Origin: Alteromonas abrolhosensis
Lineage (GTDB): Bacteria > Pseudomonadota > Gammaproteobacteria > Enterobacterales > Alteromonadaceae
Length of the DNA: 64,000 nucleotides
Assembly (NCBI RefSeq): GCF_001953635.1
Contig: NZ_MEJH01000009.1
Span: forward strand, 1-64,000
Reading direction: 5' to 3'
The translations under genes and the position numbers were made by a program. Under the pieces are notes generated by a model that did not search any database, was not told the DNA's origin, and saw nothing but the letters and a program-made list of their open reading frames with translations. Below, piece by piece: positions 23,988-32,445 of the stretch. Numbering within the stretch: position 1 is the stretch's first letter; the number at the start of each line of letters is the position of its first letter.

Positions 23988-24867
23988 TTTATACGACGAA
24001 GAATTCCATCCGTCGCCGTGGCAGCGGACATGGGCATCATTTAAAGCTAGCCACATTGCTATGCTTGGATTGTCCATACTGGCGCTATTTGTCGTGTGTG
24101 CCTTGTTTGCCCCAATTATTACCCCCTATGATGCGGTAGAACAAAATATCGACGGACTGTTAATACCGCCCAGCTGGTTAGCTAATGGATCGATATCTCA
24201 TCTATTCGGTACCGATGCGTTGGGGCGAGACTTATTTACCCGTATTATTTATGGATGCCGTATCACTTTGGGCTCCGCGTTTATTACCGTTGTGCTCGCT
24301 ATGTTAGTTGGCGTAAGCTTGGGTACTTTTGCGGGAATGTTGCGTGGCGTTCGTTCAAGTATTGCCAACCACTTACTAGATGCACTGATGGCTATTCCCA
24401 CACTGCTTATTGCCATCATCATTGTTGCCATATTAGGTACAGGTCTGGTTAACAGTATGTGGGCGATTACACTCGCGCTCATTCCACAGTTCGTGCACCA
24501 CACAAGAAGCTTTGTGCGCGCAGAAATGAAGAAAGACTATATTGTGGCGTCTAAATTAGACGGCGCTAGCAAATGGCAGCTCTTTGTTCACTCTATTTTA
24601 CCTAACATGACTGAGATGCTCGTTGTACAAGGCACCCTTGCGCTCTCGATTGCCGTTATCGATATCTCTGCGTTGGGCTTTTTAAATTTAGGCGCTCAGT
24701 CAGCACTTCCTGAGCTTGGCGTTATTTTAGCGGATGGCTTAGATGTGGCTTATCTTGCTCCTTGGAACGTAGCCGTCCCCGGTATGGCAATATTCTTCAT
24801 GGTACTCTCGATAAATATCGTAGGTGACGGTTTGCGCTCAGCACTTAGAAAAAGAGTGAGTCATTAA
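23974..24867 (+). CDS. sapC: SapC-like ABC transporter permease
   Basis: 297 residues of the DppC/OppC type: N-terminal cytoplasmic tail, a first membrane segment (MLGLSILALFVVCALFAP), LFGTDALGRDLFTRIIYG, and the EAA loop ASKLDGASKWQLFVHSILPN. The GTG at 23974 gives the E. coli-like start and length (296 there); a TTG 27 bases upstream is less likely. Overlaps the sapB end by 14 bases. Confidence 0.92.
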   Translation: MPQFSLYDEEFHPSPWQRTWASFKASHIAMLGLSILALFVVCALFAPIITPYDAVEQNIDGLLIPPSWLANGSISHLFGTDALGRDLFTRIIYGCRITLGSAFITVVLAMLVGVSLGTFAGMLRGVRSSIANHLLDALMAIPTLLIAIIIVAILGTGLVNSMWAITLALIPQFVHHTRSFVRAEMKKDYIVASKLDGASKWQLFVHSILPNMTEMLVVQGTLALSIAVIDISALGFLNLGAQSALPELGVILADGLDVAYLAPWNVAVPGMAIFFMVLSINIVGDGLRSALRKRVSH

Positions 24868-24868
24868 T

Positions 24869-25864
24869 ATGCCAATGCTTGATATTAAAAACCTCACCTT
24901 AGAAATGCAGAGCAGCGAAGGCGCGATTAAAGCGTTGGACAAGGTTAACTTGTCGGTAAGCAGTGGTGAAATTCGTGCACTGGTAGGTGAATCGGGTTCG
25001 GGTAAAAGTTTGATTGTGTCGGCAATTTGCGGTGCCCTCCCCAATCAGTGGAATTTAACCGCTGACCGCATGAGCTGGAATGGTGAAAACCTGCTGAGTA
25101 TGTCTGTACAGCAGCGTCGTGAAGTTATGCGCCGAGAAATAGCAGTAGTTTTCCAAAACCCACAAGCCAGCTTAGACCCATCAGCAACTTTAGGCGAGCA
25201 GTTAGAAGAGAGTATTCCCGATGAGTTCGTTGAAGGTAGCTGGTTCTGGCAGCGTGCACAACACCGCAAAAAGATCGCAATAAGTACCGTTCACAAAGTA
25301 GGAATAAAGCACCACAAGCATTACTTAAGCGCGTTTCCTCATCAAATTCCTGCTGATATAGGTCAAAAATTCATGATTGCGATGGCCTTGGTTTCACAGC
25401 CTAAATTGCTCATCGCCGATGACCCAACTCGGGGAATGGAGCCTACAACAAAAACACAAATTCTAAAGCTCTTCACGCGTTTGAATCAGACGCGCTCGCT
25501 TTCAATTTTGTTTGTTAGCCACGACCTTCTAGCTATAGCAAGTATGTCGCACTCTATGACGGTACTGTATGCAGGGCAGACCGTGGAATCGGGTAGAATG
25601 AAACATATTAAGAAGCGTCCTCTGCATCCTTATACAAAAGCGTTGTTAGACAGTGCGCCAAGCTTCAGAAAAGATTTACCGCCCAAATCACTGCTACCTA
25701 CGCTTAGCGGCTCTATTCCAACGCTACAACATTTGCCTATTGGTTGCCGATTAGGTCCACGTTGTCCTCGTGCTCAGCGTGCCTGCGTACAGACACCTGC
25801 CGTACGTAAAATTCATGACCACAGCTACAGCTGTCATTTTCCGTTACATATGGAGAAGCTGTAA
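24869..25864 (+). CDS. sapD: SapD-like ABC transporter ATPase with degenerate motifs
   Basis: 331 residues. Walker A GESGSGKS (40-47) and Q-loop FQNPQASLDP are intact. The ABC signature is not LSGGQ: the corresponding region reads PADIGQK (161-167). Walker B reads LLIADDP, with Asp185 where most ABC ATPases have catalytic Glu. E. coli SapD also has a non-standard signature but keeps Glu. The C-terminus has the oligopeptide-transporter domain with Cys pairs (CRLGPRCPRAQRAC). It may be the weaker ATPase of the SapD/SapF pair. One-base overlap with sapF. Confidence 0.9.
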   Translation: MPMLDIKNLTLEMQSSEGAIKALDKVNLSVSSGEIRALVGESGSGKSLIVSAICGALPNQWNLTADRMSWNGENLLSMSVQQRREVMRREIAVVFQNPQASLDPSATLGEQLEESIPDEFVEGSWFWQRAQHRKKIAISTVHKVGIKHHKHYLSAFPHQIPADIGQKFMIAMALVSQPKLLIADDPTRGMEPTTKTQILKLFTRLNQTRSLSILFVSHDLLAIASMSHSMTVLYAGQTVESGRMKHIKKRPLHPYTKALLDSAPSFRKDLPPKSLLPTLSGSIPTLQHLPIGCRLGPRCPRAQRACVQTPAVRKIHDHSYSCHFPLHMEKL

Positions 25865-26670
25865 TGGATATCATGCAGGTTAAAGATCTCACGTTTATTC
25901 ATAACGAAAAAAAACGTTGGCTGAAGCGTCCTGAAGTATTTCAACTTGGCCCGGTGAACTTAAGCGTAAAGCGCGGAGAAACCATCGCTATTATTGGTGA
26001 AAACCGTTCAGGTAAATCCTTGTTGGCGAAGCTTTTGGTAGGTGCACTACCTGCTGATGCAGGTGAAATTGAAATTAACACGCACAAGTACTTAGCCAAA
26101 TACCAATCTAAAGATGGCCAGCAGAAACGTACCCATGATATTCGAATGATTCTTCAACACAGTTCCGAATCTATGAATCCATCGGTTCCTGTTGGCAAAA
26201 TTCTAGATGAGCCTTTACGTTTAAATACGGGCCTTAGTGAAGCAGAACGTAAACCCATCATAGAAGATATGTTAGTAAAGGTAGGCCTGCTGCGCGAACA
26301 CTATTACTTTTACCGTCACATGCTTTCTGATGGGCAACAGCAGCGCGTAGCACTAGCCAGAGCCATTGTGTTAAAACCTAAAGTGCTAGTGGCTGACGAA
26401 CCCTTTGCAGCGTTAGACCCGTCAATTCGTTCGCAGACGGTGAATCTTATATTGAAGCTTCAACAAGAGCTTGGCTTGGCGTTTATCTTTATTAGTCATA
26501 ATTTGGGTATTGTACGCCACATTGCAGATAGAATTATTGTGATGGAAGGCGGCGAAATTGTAGAAGAAGGCAAGACCGAAACTATATTTAGATGGCCGCA
26601 GCATACGCGCACTAAGAAACTCGTGACCGCATACCAATCACTAGTGCCACAAAACACAATTCGAGAATAA
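25864..26670 (+). CDS. sapF: SapF-like ABC transporter ATPase
   Basis: 268 residues with Walker A GENRSGKS, signature LSDGQQQR, Walker B VLVADEP and H-loop ISHN, all compatible with hydrolysis. Pairs with SapD on the SapB/SapC permeases. Last gene of pspF-sapABCDF. A GC-containing hairpin (GTTTAGGTGC / GCACCAAAC, 26681-26724) follows without a T run. Confidence 0.92.
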   Translation: MDIMQVKDLTFIHNEKKRWLKRPEVFQLGPVNLSVKRGETIAIIGENRSGKSLLAKLLVGALPADAGEIEINTHKYLAKYQSKDGQQKRTHDIRMILQHSSESMNPSVPVGKILDEPLRLNTGLSEAERKPIIEDMLVKVGLLREHYYFYRHMLSDGQQQRVALARAIVLKPKVLVADEPFAALDPSIRSQTVNLILKLQQELGLAFIFISHNLGIVRHIADRIIVMEGGEIVEEGKTETIFRWPQHTRTKKLVTAYQSLVPQNTIRE

Positions 26671-26790
26671 CGAGTTTATCGTTTAGGTGCTGTTTTCTTT
26701 GAAAAGCGCACTTACGCACCAAACAGGTACGCTCTACTCGTCACAAAAAGCAAACCCTAGATAACCTTTTTTTGAACGAAAGCCATGCAA

Positions 26791-26818
26791 TAAAAAAGGG
26801 GCAGATAAACTGCCCCTT
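26791..26818 (-). terminator. Rho-independent terminator of oadGAB
   Basis: On the minus strand AAGGGGCAG, a five-base loop and CTGCCCCTT are followed by TTTTATTG. It lies 24 bases beyond the oadB stop and between convergent operons. Confidence 0.9.
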
Positions 26819-26841
26819 GTACAGCAATGCATTCGTGCTTT

Positions 26842-27972
26842 CTAGCCAACCAGAGCCAAAAGAATACCTGCGGCAACCGCACTACCTAGCACGCCAGCCA
26901 CGTTAGGCCCCATTGCATGCATAAGTAAGAAGTTATGGGGATTTGCTTCCAGCCCAACTTTGTTCACCACTCTGGCTGCCATTGGTACAGCAGATACACC
27001 AGCTGCGCCAATCAGTGGATTTATACTGCCACCCGACAGCTTACTCATTAGCTTGGCCATGAGTACGCCCGCGGCAGTACCTATACCAAACGCGATAGCC
27101 CCAAGCCCCAAAATCCCTAAGGTCTCGACCGTAAGAAATGCTTCAGCTGATAACTTTGATCCTACTGCTAAACCAAGGAAAATAGTGACCGTATTGATAA
27201 GTTCGTTTTGAGCAGTTTTGCTCAACCTATCTACCACGCCACACTCTTTCATCAAGTTACCAAAGCAGAACATGCCGACAAGCGGCGTAGCGGCCGGTAA
27301 GAACAAGATAGTCATAAACAGCACAGCAAGCGGGAAAATAATCTTCTCTCGCTTTGACACAGGTCGTAGTTGACCCATTTTTATCTCGCGCTCTTCTTTT
27401 GTGGTCAGCGCTTTCATGATGGGTGGTTGGATAATAGGCACCAACGCCATGTAAGAGTATGCAGCGACTGCAATCGCACCAAGCAAATCAGGTGCAAGCC
27501 GTGAGGCGAGGAAAATAGCCGTCGGCCCATCCGCGCCACCTATAATAGCAATGGCGCTTGCATCCTTTAGCGTAAACTCAAAGCCAGGTATAAGGTTCAG
27601 CGCTATAGCGCCAAATAAGGTAGCAAAAATGCCGAACTGCGCAGCCGCGCCAAGTAACAGCATTTTGGGGTTAGCAATAAGCGCACTGAAATCCGTCATT
27701 GCGCCTACGCCCATAAAGATGAGCAGAGGAAATACCCCTGTATCTATGCCGATTTTATAAATGTAGTGAAGTAAGCCCCCCGCTTCTGAAAAACCAGCGA
27801 TAGGGATATTAGTAAGCAATGCACCAAAGCCAATGGGCAATAAAAGCAGTGGCTCAAACTTCTTAACAATGGCCAAGTACAGCAAGCCGAAACCTACTGC
27901 CATCATTATAAGCTGGCCGGCCTCAAAATGCGCAAGCGCGGTACTATCCCAAAGTACCATTAACTTATCCAT
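26842..27972 (-). CDS. oadB: sodium-pumping oxaloacetate decarboxylase, beta subunit
   Basis: 376 residues, highly hydrophobic. The sodium-translocating subunit that decarboxylates carboxybiotin and exports Na+. The key motif GGADGPT holds Asp148, equivalent to the Na+-binding aspartate of Klebsiella OadB. Ends in TAG. Three bases separate it from oadA. It is shorter than Klebsiella OadB (433), which is common in marine gammaproteobacteria. Confidence 0.94.
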   Translation of the reverse strand: MDKLMVLWDSTALAHFEAGQLIMMAVGFGLLYLAIVKKFEPLLLLPIGFGALLTNIPIAGFSEAGGLLHYIYKIGIDTGVFPLLIFMGVGAMTDFSALIANPKMLLLGAAAQFGIFATLFGAIALNLIPGFEFTLKDASAIAIIGGADGPTAIFLASRLAPDLLGAIAVAAYSYMALVPIIQPPIMKALTTKEEREIKMGQLRPVSKREKIIFPLAVLFMTILFLPAATPLVGMFCFGNLMKECGVVDRLSKTAQNELINTVTIFLGLAVGSKLSAEAFLTVETLGILGLGAIAFGIGTAAGVLMAKLMSKLSGGSINPLIGAAGVSAVPMAARVVNKVGLEANPHNFLLMHAMGPNVAGVLGSAVAAGILLALVG

Positions 27973-27975
27973 GTA

Positions 27976-29796
27976 CTACCCCAATAAGATTAACGGTTGG
28001 CCACTGGTTACGGCATCGCCCTCACCTACGGTAATATCGGTGACCGTACCTGTATATGCACAGCGGATCTCTGTCTCCATTTTCATGGCTTCAAGGATCA
28101 TCACCACATCGCCTTCTGACACGCTGTCGCCGTTTCTCACCAAGATTTTGAACACGTTACCTGCAAGCGGTGCATCAATAGATTGAGAAGCGGTAGAGGC
28201 CGATGGCGCAGCGCTATTGGTTTGAGGCTGTGCTTGTGTCTGAGAGCCACTAGCAGGTGTAACGCTCGTCAGCGTACCTGAGGGTGCCACTTCAACACGA
28301 TACACTTTTCCATCTACATTTACATCGTAAGTTTCACTCGTTGTAGCCCCCTGTGAGTTTGACTTGGCTTCAGCAGGCTTAGGTGCATTCGAACTTTGTG
28401 ATTCTTGCTCGCTAGGTGCAGGTTCAAATGCGTCAGGGTTGCCGCGGTTTTCGATAAATTTAAGGCCTATCTGTGGGAATAAGGCATAAATCAAAACATC
28501 GTCAATTTTATCGTCTGACAGCGAGAGTTGCTTTTTCTCAGCCAGTTCATCAAGTTCTTTACTAAGCGTTTCAAGCTCTGGGGCAATATTGTCAGCAGGG
28601 CGGCAGGTCACGGGCTCTGCACCATCAAGCACACGCGCCTGCAACTCTTTATTTACTGGTGCAGCGGTAGCGCCATATTCACCCTTAAGAACGCCTGCGG
28701 TTTCTTTAGTAATGCTTTTATAACGCTCGCCGGTAAGTACATTGAGTACCGACTGCGTGCCTACAATTTGTGAGGTTGGCGTAACTAGGGGAATAAATCC
28801 AAGATCTTCCCGTACCCGTGGAATTTCTTTTAGTACTTCTTCGAATTTATCTTGAGCGCCCTGCTCTTTAAGCTGGCTTTCCATATTGGTTAGCATCCCA
28901 CCTGGCACTTGAGCCAAAAGAATACGTGCATCTACCCCTTTGAGGCTGCCTTCAAACTTACTGTATTTTTTTCTTACTTCTCTGAAGTAGCTAGCAATGT
29001 CTTCAAGCTCAGGCAGTGAAATGCCCGTATCGCGCTCTGTACCTTCCACAATAGAAACCATGGTTTCAGTCGCACTATGGCCGTAAGTCATGCTCATAGA
29101 GGAGATAGCCGTATCCAGCATATCGATACCGGCATCAATAGCTTTTTGATATGTTGCTGTGCTTAATCCTGTCGTGGCGTGGCACTGCATGGCAATGGGA
29201 ACATTGACGGTTTCTTTCAGCCCCGTGATCAGTGCTTCGCATTCATACGGTTTTAAAAGACCTGCCATATCTTTTACGCAGATAGAATGAACTCCTAAGT
29301 CCTCCAACTGCTTCGCCATTTCAAGCCAAAGCTTAAGGTTGTGCACTGGACTTACCGTGTAAGAGATTGTCCCTTGGGCATGGGCGCCACTGTCGATGGT
29401 CGCTTTTATTGCGGTTTTCAAATTTCTGATGTCGTTCATAGCATCAAAAATTCTAAATACATCGACCCCACTCTCGTGGGCTCGCTCTACAAAACGGGTA
29501 ACAACATCATCAGCATAGTGTCGGTAGCCTAATAAATTTTGACCGCGCAGCAACATTTGCTGTCTCGTGTTAGGCATGGCTGCTTTTAATTTTCGAATGC
29601 GCTCCCATGGGTCTTCCCCCAAATAACGAATACAGGCATCAAATGTAGCACCACCCCATGATTCAACCGACCAAAAGCCAGCTTTATCTAATTTTTCCGC
29701 AATAGGAAGCATATCCTCAACACGCATACGCGTAGCAAGGAGTGATTGATGGGCATCACGCAGGACCAGCTCGGTTAGGGCCAGAGGCTTAGACAT
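27976..29796 (-). CDS. oadA: oxaloacetate decarboxylase, alpha subunit (biotin protein)
   Basis: 606 residues. Carboxyltransferase TIM barrel at the N-terminus with the metal motif LRDAHQSLLATRM (12-24) and MQCHATTG, a PYC_OADA helical domain in the middle, an Ala/Pro/Ser/Gln-rich hinge (about 470-530) and a C-terminal biotinyl domain with EAMKMETE, biotin on Lys572. Transfers CO2 from oxaloacetate to biotin, yielding pyruvate. Middle gene of oadGAB. Confidence 0.96.
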   Translation of the reverse strand: MSKPLALTELVLRDAHQSLLATRMRVEDMLPIAEKLDKAGFWSVESWGGATFDACIRYLGEDPWERIRKLKAAMPNTRQQMLLRGQNLLGYRHYADDVVTRFVERAHESGVDVFRIFDAMNDIRNLKTAIKATIDSGAHAQGTISYTVSPVHNLKLWLEMAKQLEDLGVHSICVKDMAGLLKPYECEALITGLKETVNVPIAMQCHATTGLSTATYQKAIDAGIDMLDTAISSMSMTYGHSATETMVSIVEGTERDTGISLPELEDIASYFREVRKKYSKFEGSLKGVDARILLAQVPGGMLTNMESQLKEQGAQDKFEEVLKEIPRVREDLGFIPLVTPTSQIVGTQSVLNVLTGERYKSITKETAGVLKGEYGATAAPVNKELQARVLDGAEPVTCRPADNIAPELETLSKELDELAEKKQLSLSDDKIDDVLIYALFPQIGLKFIENRGNPDAFEPAPSEQESQSSNAPKPAEAKSNSQGATTSETYDVNVDGKVYRVEVAPSGTLTSVTPASGSQTQAQPQTNSAAPSASTASQSIDAPLAGNVFKILVRNGDSVSEGDVVMILEAMKMETEIRCAYTGTVTDITVGEGDAVTSGQPLILLG

Positions 29797-29815
29797 GGTA
29801 ACTCCTGATTAGACT

Positions 29816-30103
29816 TTATTTTTTAGAATTTTGGCGATGTGTATGAATAGCAGCGGAAATAGCGGCGATAACGTTTCCGTCAATTCCAGGTTGTACCGCT
29901 TGATTATTTAGATCCACGTTAACTGAGGGTCGATTCACATTGGCTAAAGGCTCTTGCTCTTCTCCGGGAAAGGCTTCACAAAACCGTGCAATGAGATGAA
30001 TACCCACAATGAGCAGCCCTAAGAATGAAAAAACAAAAACCATTCCTATGAGCATTAGAGAGCCTGCTTCAAAGAGCAGACTAGCGACCGATCCCGAGTT
30101 CAT
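29816..30103 (-). CDS. oadG: oxaloacetate decarboxylase, gamma subunit
   Basis: 95 residues: one N-terminal membrane helix (about 10-35, GMVFVFSFLGLLIVGIHLI) then a hydrophilic tail with CEAFPGEEQEP. OadG links OadA to OadB. The ATG at 30103 is preferred to an upstream TTG. The tail ends THRQNSKK, without the His-rich zinc site of Klebsiella OadG. Confidence 0.88.
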   Translation of the reverse strand: MNSGSVASLLFEAGSLMLIGMVFVFSFLGLLIVGIHLIARFCEAFPGEEQEPLANVNRPSVNVDLNNQAVQPGIDGNVIAAISAAIHTHRQNSKK

Positions 30104-30395
30104 ATTCAAACCTGTTGTTATTTTGTACCTGAATAAGTATCACGTGGTTTTTCAAAACACAACAAAGCAGCATAAAAAACCACTAAAAATTGAATAAAAC
30201 CCACTAAAAATGAAACTTAATGCATTATTTTTTAATAAATTTGCAACAAAGCGCATCATTAACACTTGTGTTTGAGTTTCTATTTTCACTGCACACTGTA
30301 ATGTTCATTTATGCAGACGCTTTAATGAAAACCTATATTCTCAGTAAAGTCACTGTCTAACTGTTTAGCGAAGTCTTTGGCGTGCATCGCCAACA
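30104..30395. other. AT-rich region upstream of oadGAB
   Basis: About 290 bases between the oadG start and the inverted-repeat element. It must contain the oad promoter on the minus strand. No clear promoter or operator stands out, and no gene is visible. Confidence 0.45.
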
Positions 30396-30660
30396 ATACC
30401 AATCCGCATAGATAATCACCCACTCAGCGAGAGTTAAAATGTTCGTAATCGCGGCGTGTTACCGTAGGTATAGTGGTTCTACATCAAGGTGACACAACAA
30501 AGAGTACGGACATTTTAAACTCGCCCTTCGGGAAGGTCTGGCAAGCTTCCTAGCTTCATTCTGGGAATTTGAAAGGGAACAGCCATTCCTGCGTTCCCAC
30601 GCTTCGCTAGGAAACTTGCCAGCGCCTTCTGAGTGGGTAATTATCTATGCGGATTGGTAT
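30396..30660. mobile_element. MITE-like element with 32-bp terminal inverted repeats and nested hairpins
   Basis: The ends, ATACCAATCCGCATAGATAA onward (30396-30427) and the complement at 30629-30660, match at 31 of 32 positions. Inside are further inverted pairs: 30427-30447 with 30505-30523 (one gap and a few mismatches), and 30538-30554 with 30606-30622 (16 of 17). TGGGAA pairs with TTCCCA at 30562 and 30594. TA dinucleotides stand at both ends (30397-30398 and 30658-30659), as expected for an IS630/Tc1-type target. No protein is encoded. The right end reaches into the thioesterase gene and supplies its stop codon. It may be a miniature transposon or a mobile structured RNA cassette. Confidence 0.8.
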
Positions 30661-31064
30661 AAATCCAGCTGCATATGCCGTTCATCCTCGGGAACGTAAG
30701 CAGGCACATTGACTGGGTTACCCTCGCAGTCCACCGCCATAAAAGTTATAAAACAGCGATTTGCGACCGACGTAGTATTTTCCGTAGCGTCGCCCGATTT
30801 AACCACAACATAGATATGCATACTTGAAGCACCAGTGTGTACCAAGGATGCGGTTATTTCTACGAGTTGACCTACCTTTATTGGCTTTATAAAGCGAATG
30901 CCGTTCGCTGAAACTGTAACGCAATAACATTTCGACCACTGTGCGGCACAAGCATAAGCGGCTTGGTCAATCCATTTCATTACAATTCCCCCGTGTACAT
31001 TGCCACCAAAGTTCACATCAGTGGGCTCTGCTAAAAATCGGAAAGTGGTGGTTGGATGTGCCAT
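30645..31064 (-). CDS. acyl-CoA thioesterase (hotdog fold, YciA-like)
   Basis: 139 residues. Hydrolyses acyl-CoA to free acid and CoA. The hotdog motif NFGGNVHGGIVMKWIDQAAY near residues 18-37 includes the catalytic-type Asn/Gly helix start, and GIRFIKPIKVGQLVEI follows. The last codons (Tyr-Gln-Ser-Ala-TAG) are formed by the terminal repeat of the inverted-repeat element, so the native C-terminus has been replaced by a few residues. The functional core is complete, so the enzyme is probably active. Confidence 0.88.
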   Translation of the reverse strand: MAHPTTTFRFLAEPTDVNFGGNVHGGIVMKWIDQAAYACAAQWSKCYCVTVSANGIRFIKPIKVGQLVEITASLVHTGASSMHIYVVVKSGDATENTTSVANRCFITFMAVDCEGNPVNVPAYVPEDERHMQLDLYQSA

Positions 31065-31162
31065 AGCGTACCTCGCGCTTTACTGCTGTTAGACACATTA
31101 AGCTTAGCTCAAAATTCAAACAGCGCGCTTAGACGAAAGTGGAGTAAAGAAAAGTAGAAATG

Positions 31163-31191
31163 AAAAAGCCCACCTAAAAAGGTGGGCTTTT
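31163..31191 (-). terminator. Rho-independent terminator of the tRNA operon
   Basis: AAAAGCCCACCT and AGGTGGGCTTTT form a 12-bp stem, with a T run on the minus strand, starting six bases after the last tRNA-Arg. Confidence 0.92.
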
Positions 31192-31196
31192 CAATA

Positions 31197-31273
31197 TGGC
31201 GCGTGTGGAAGGATTCGAACCTCCGACCGCCTGGTTCGTAGCCAGGTACTCTATCCAGCTGAGCTACACACGC
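31197..31273 (-). tRNA. tRNA-Arg (anticodon ACG), copy 2
   Basis: 77 nt with encoded CCA. Acceptor GCGTGTG pairs with CACACGC, discriminator G. D-arm AGCTCAGCTGGATAGAGT, anticodon stem CCTGG with loop CTACGAA (ACG, read as inosine at the first position), variable loop, then T-arm GGAGGTTCGAATCCTCC. Identical to the copy at 31327. Confidence 0.97.
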
Positions 31274-31326
31274 GTAAACTTGTGTACTTTTGAATATTAC
31301 CTCAAAAGGTGACGCTTTAAAATAAG

Positions 31327-31403
31327 TGGCGCGTGTGGAAGGATTCGAACCTCCGACCGCCTGGTTCGTAGCCAGGTACTCTATCCAGCTGAGCTACACA
31401 CGC
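31327..31403 (-). tRNA. tRNA-Arg (anticodon ACG), copy 1
   Basis: Identical in all 77 positions to the copy at 31197, including encoded CCA and loop CTACGAA. The spacer of 53 bases between copies is unrelated to the gene, so the pair arose by tandem duplication or is kept identical by gene conversion. Confidence 0.97.
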
Positions 31404-31438
31404 GCAAAACTTGTTGTTGGCCGTCACTGCCAACGAAT

Positions 31439-31532
<94 letters not shown>

Positions 31533-31547
31533 TTGACTGCGGGGTGC

Positions 31548-31575
31548 ATTTTACGGATTCATTGGCCTGAGTCAA
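31548..31575 (-). promoter_or_regulatory. stable-RNA promoter of the tRNA-Ser/Arg/Arg operon
   Basis: Minus strand: -35 TTGACT (31575-31570), 16-base spacer, -10 TAAAAT (31553-31548), then GCACCCCGC, a GC-rich discriminator expected to give stringent control. Transcription should start about 8 bases before the tRNA-Ser 5' end. Confidence 0.8.
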
Positions 31576-32070
31576 ACCTTTTTTATAAAGAAATTGTTCA
31601 CTCGCTGCCATTTTAAACGATTCGAGCAAAAAACCAGTAATTTGTTCGCAATACAAGCAATTAAACCGAATTTTATTTAACGCTATTCGTTAATTCGCAT
31701 TTAAATATATGCAGCTGCTTTGCAGTTTTAACTGACCCTCTTTAATAATTTAGTCAATTTTCCAAAAATAATATCAAAAAGTTTTAAAATTATTTGTATA
31801 TAACCAAGTGCGCTGCTTCGTATTGATTACTTACGTTATACAAAAACGCTTCAAAACCTTAAATAAAGTGGTAAATGTTTCGATTTTAAGATCGTCAATC
31901 TAAAAGGCATAGAGCATTAAAAAGGCTGTGCACGCTCCAATAAATTAACTTGCTCATTACCGGAAGCCATCGGTAAGTACAGCGTCATATTTGACGAAAT
32001 AGAAAAGACACAAAAGGCTTATTCAATGGGTATAAGAATAAAGTCCGATAGAGATTTACTCACCTAAAAC
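31576..32070. other. AT-rich gap between csrA terminator and tRNA promoter
   Basis: About 500 bases rich in A and T, with many Rho-like A/T tracts. I see no open reading frame, tRNA, repeat or strong promoter apart from the tRNA promoter at its left edge. A small RNA cannot be excluded. Confidence 0.4.
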
Positions 32071-32071
32071 A

Positions 32072-32098
32072 AAAAAGGCCAGCATAAGCTGACCTTTT
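32072..32098 (-). terminator. Rho-independent terminator of csrA
   Basis: Minus strand: AAAGGTCAGC, loop TTAT, GCTGGCCTTTTTT (one G-U pair). It begins about 20 bases past the csrA stop. Confidence 0.88.
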
Positions 32099-32119
32099 CC
32101 AATGAAGCGTATAATGCAA

Positions 32120-32311
32120 TTATTCTGCAGAGCCTGGCTGACCGCCTTTCTCTGCTTGAATGCGCATGTATATCTCTTCACGGTGCACAGAAACTTCTTT
32201 TGGTGCATTCACACCGATACGTACCTGATTCCCTTTTACACCTAGTACGGTAACGGTTACATCGTCACCAACCATAAGCGTTTCACCAACTCGACGAGTC
32301 AAAATAAGCAT
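32120..32311 (-). CDS. csrA: carbon storage regulator CsrA
   Basis: 63 residues, [20 protein letters not shown] with the RNA-binding Arg-44 region ([10 protein letters not shown]). A dimeric RNA-binding protein that blocks or stabilises mRNAs at GGA motifs and governs carbon flow, motility and biofilm. Its position between alaS and tRNA-Ser/Arg is the conserved gammaproteobacterial context. Confidence 0.97.
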   Translation of the reverse strand: MLILTRRVGETLMVGDDVTVTVLGVKGNQVRIGVNAPKEVSVHREEIYMRIQAEKGGQPGSAE

Positions 32312-32445
32312 TCGCTTGCTCCTGTTCCTTAATACTGAACATCATCCATTAAGATTTGCTAACCCATCGGCACGACCCGATGGAAGCGACAGTGATTCCA
32401 TGTTTCTGCGTCACTTCAAAAACTCACTGTTATACACAAAAATAA

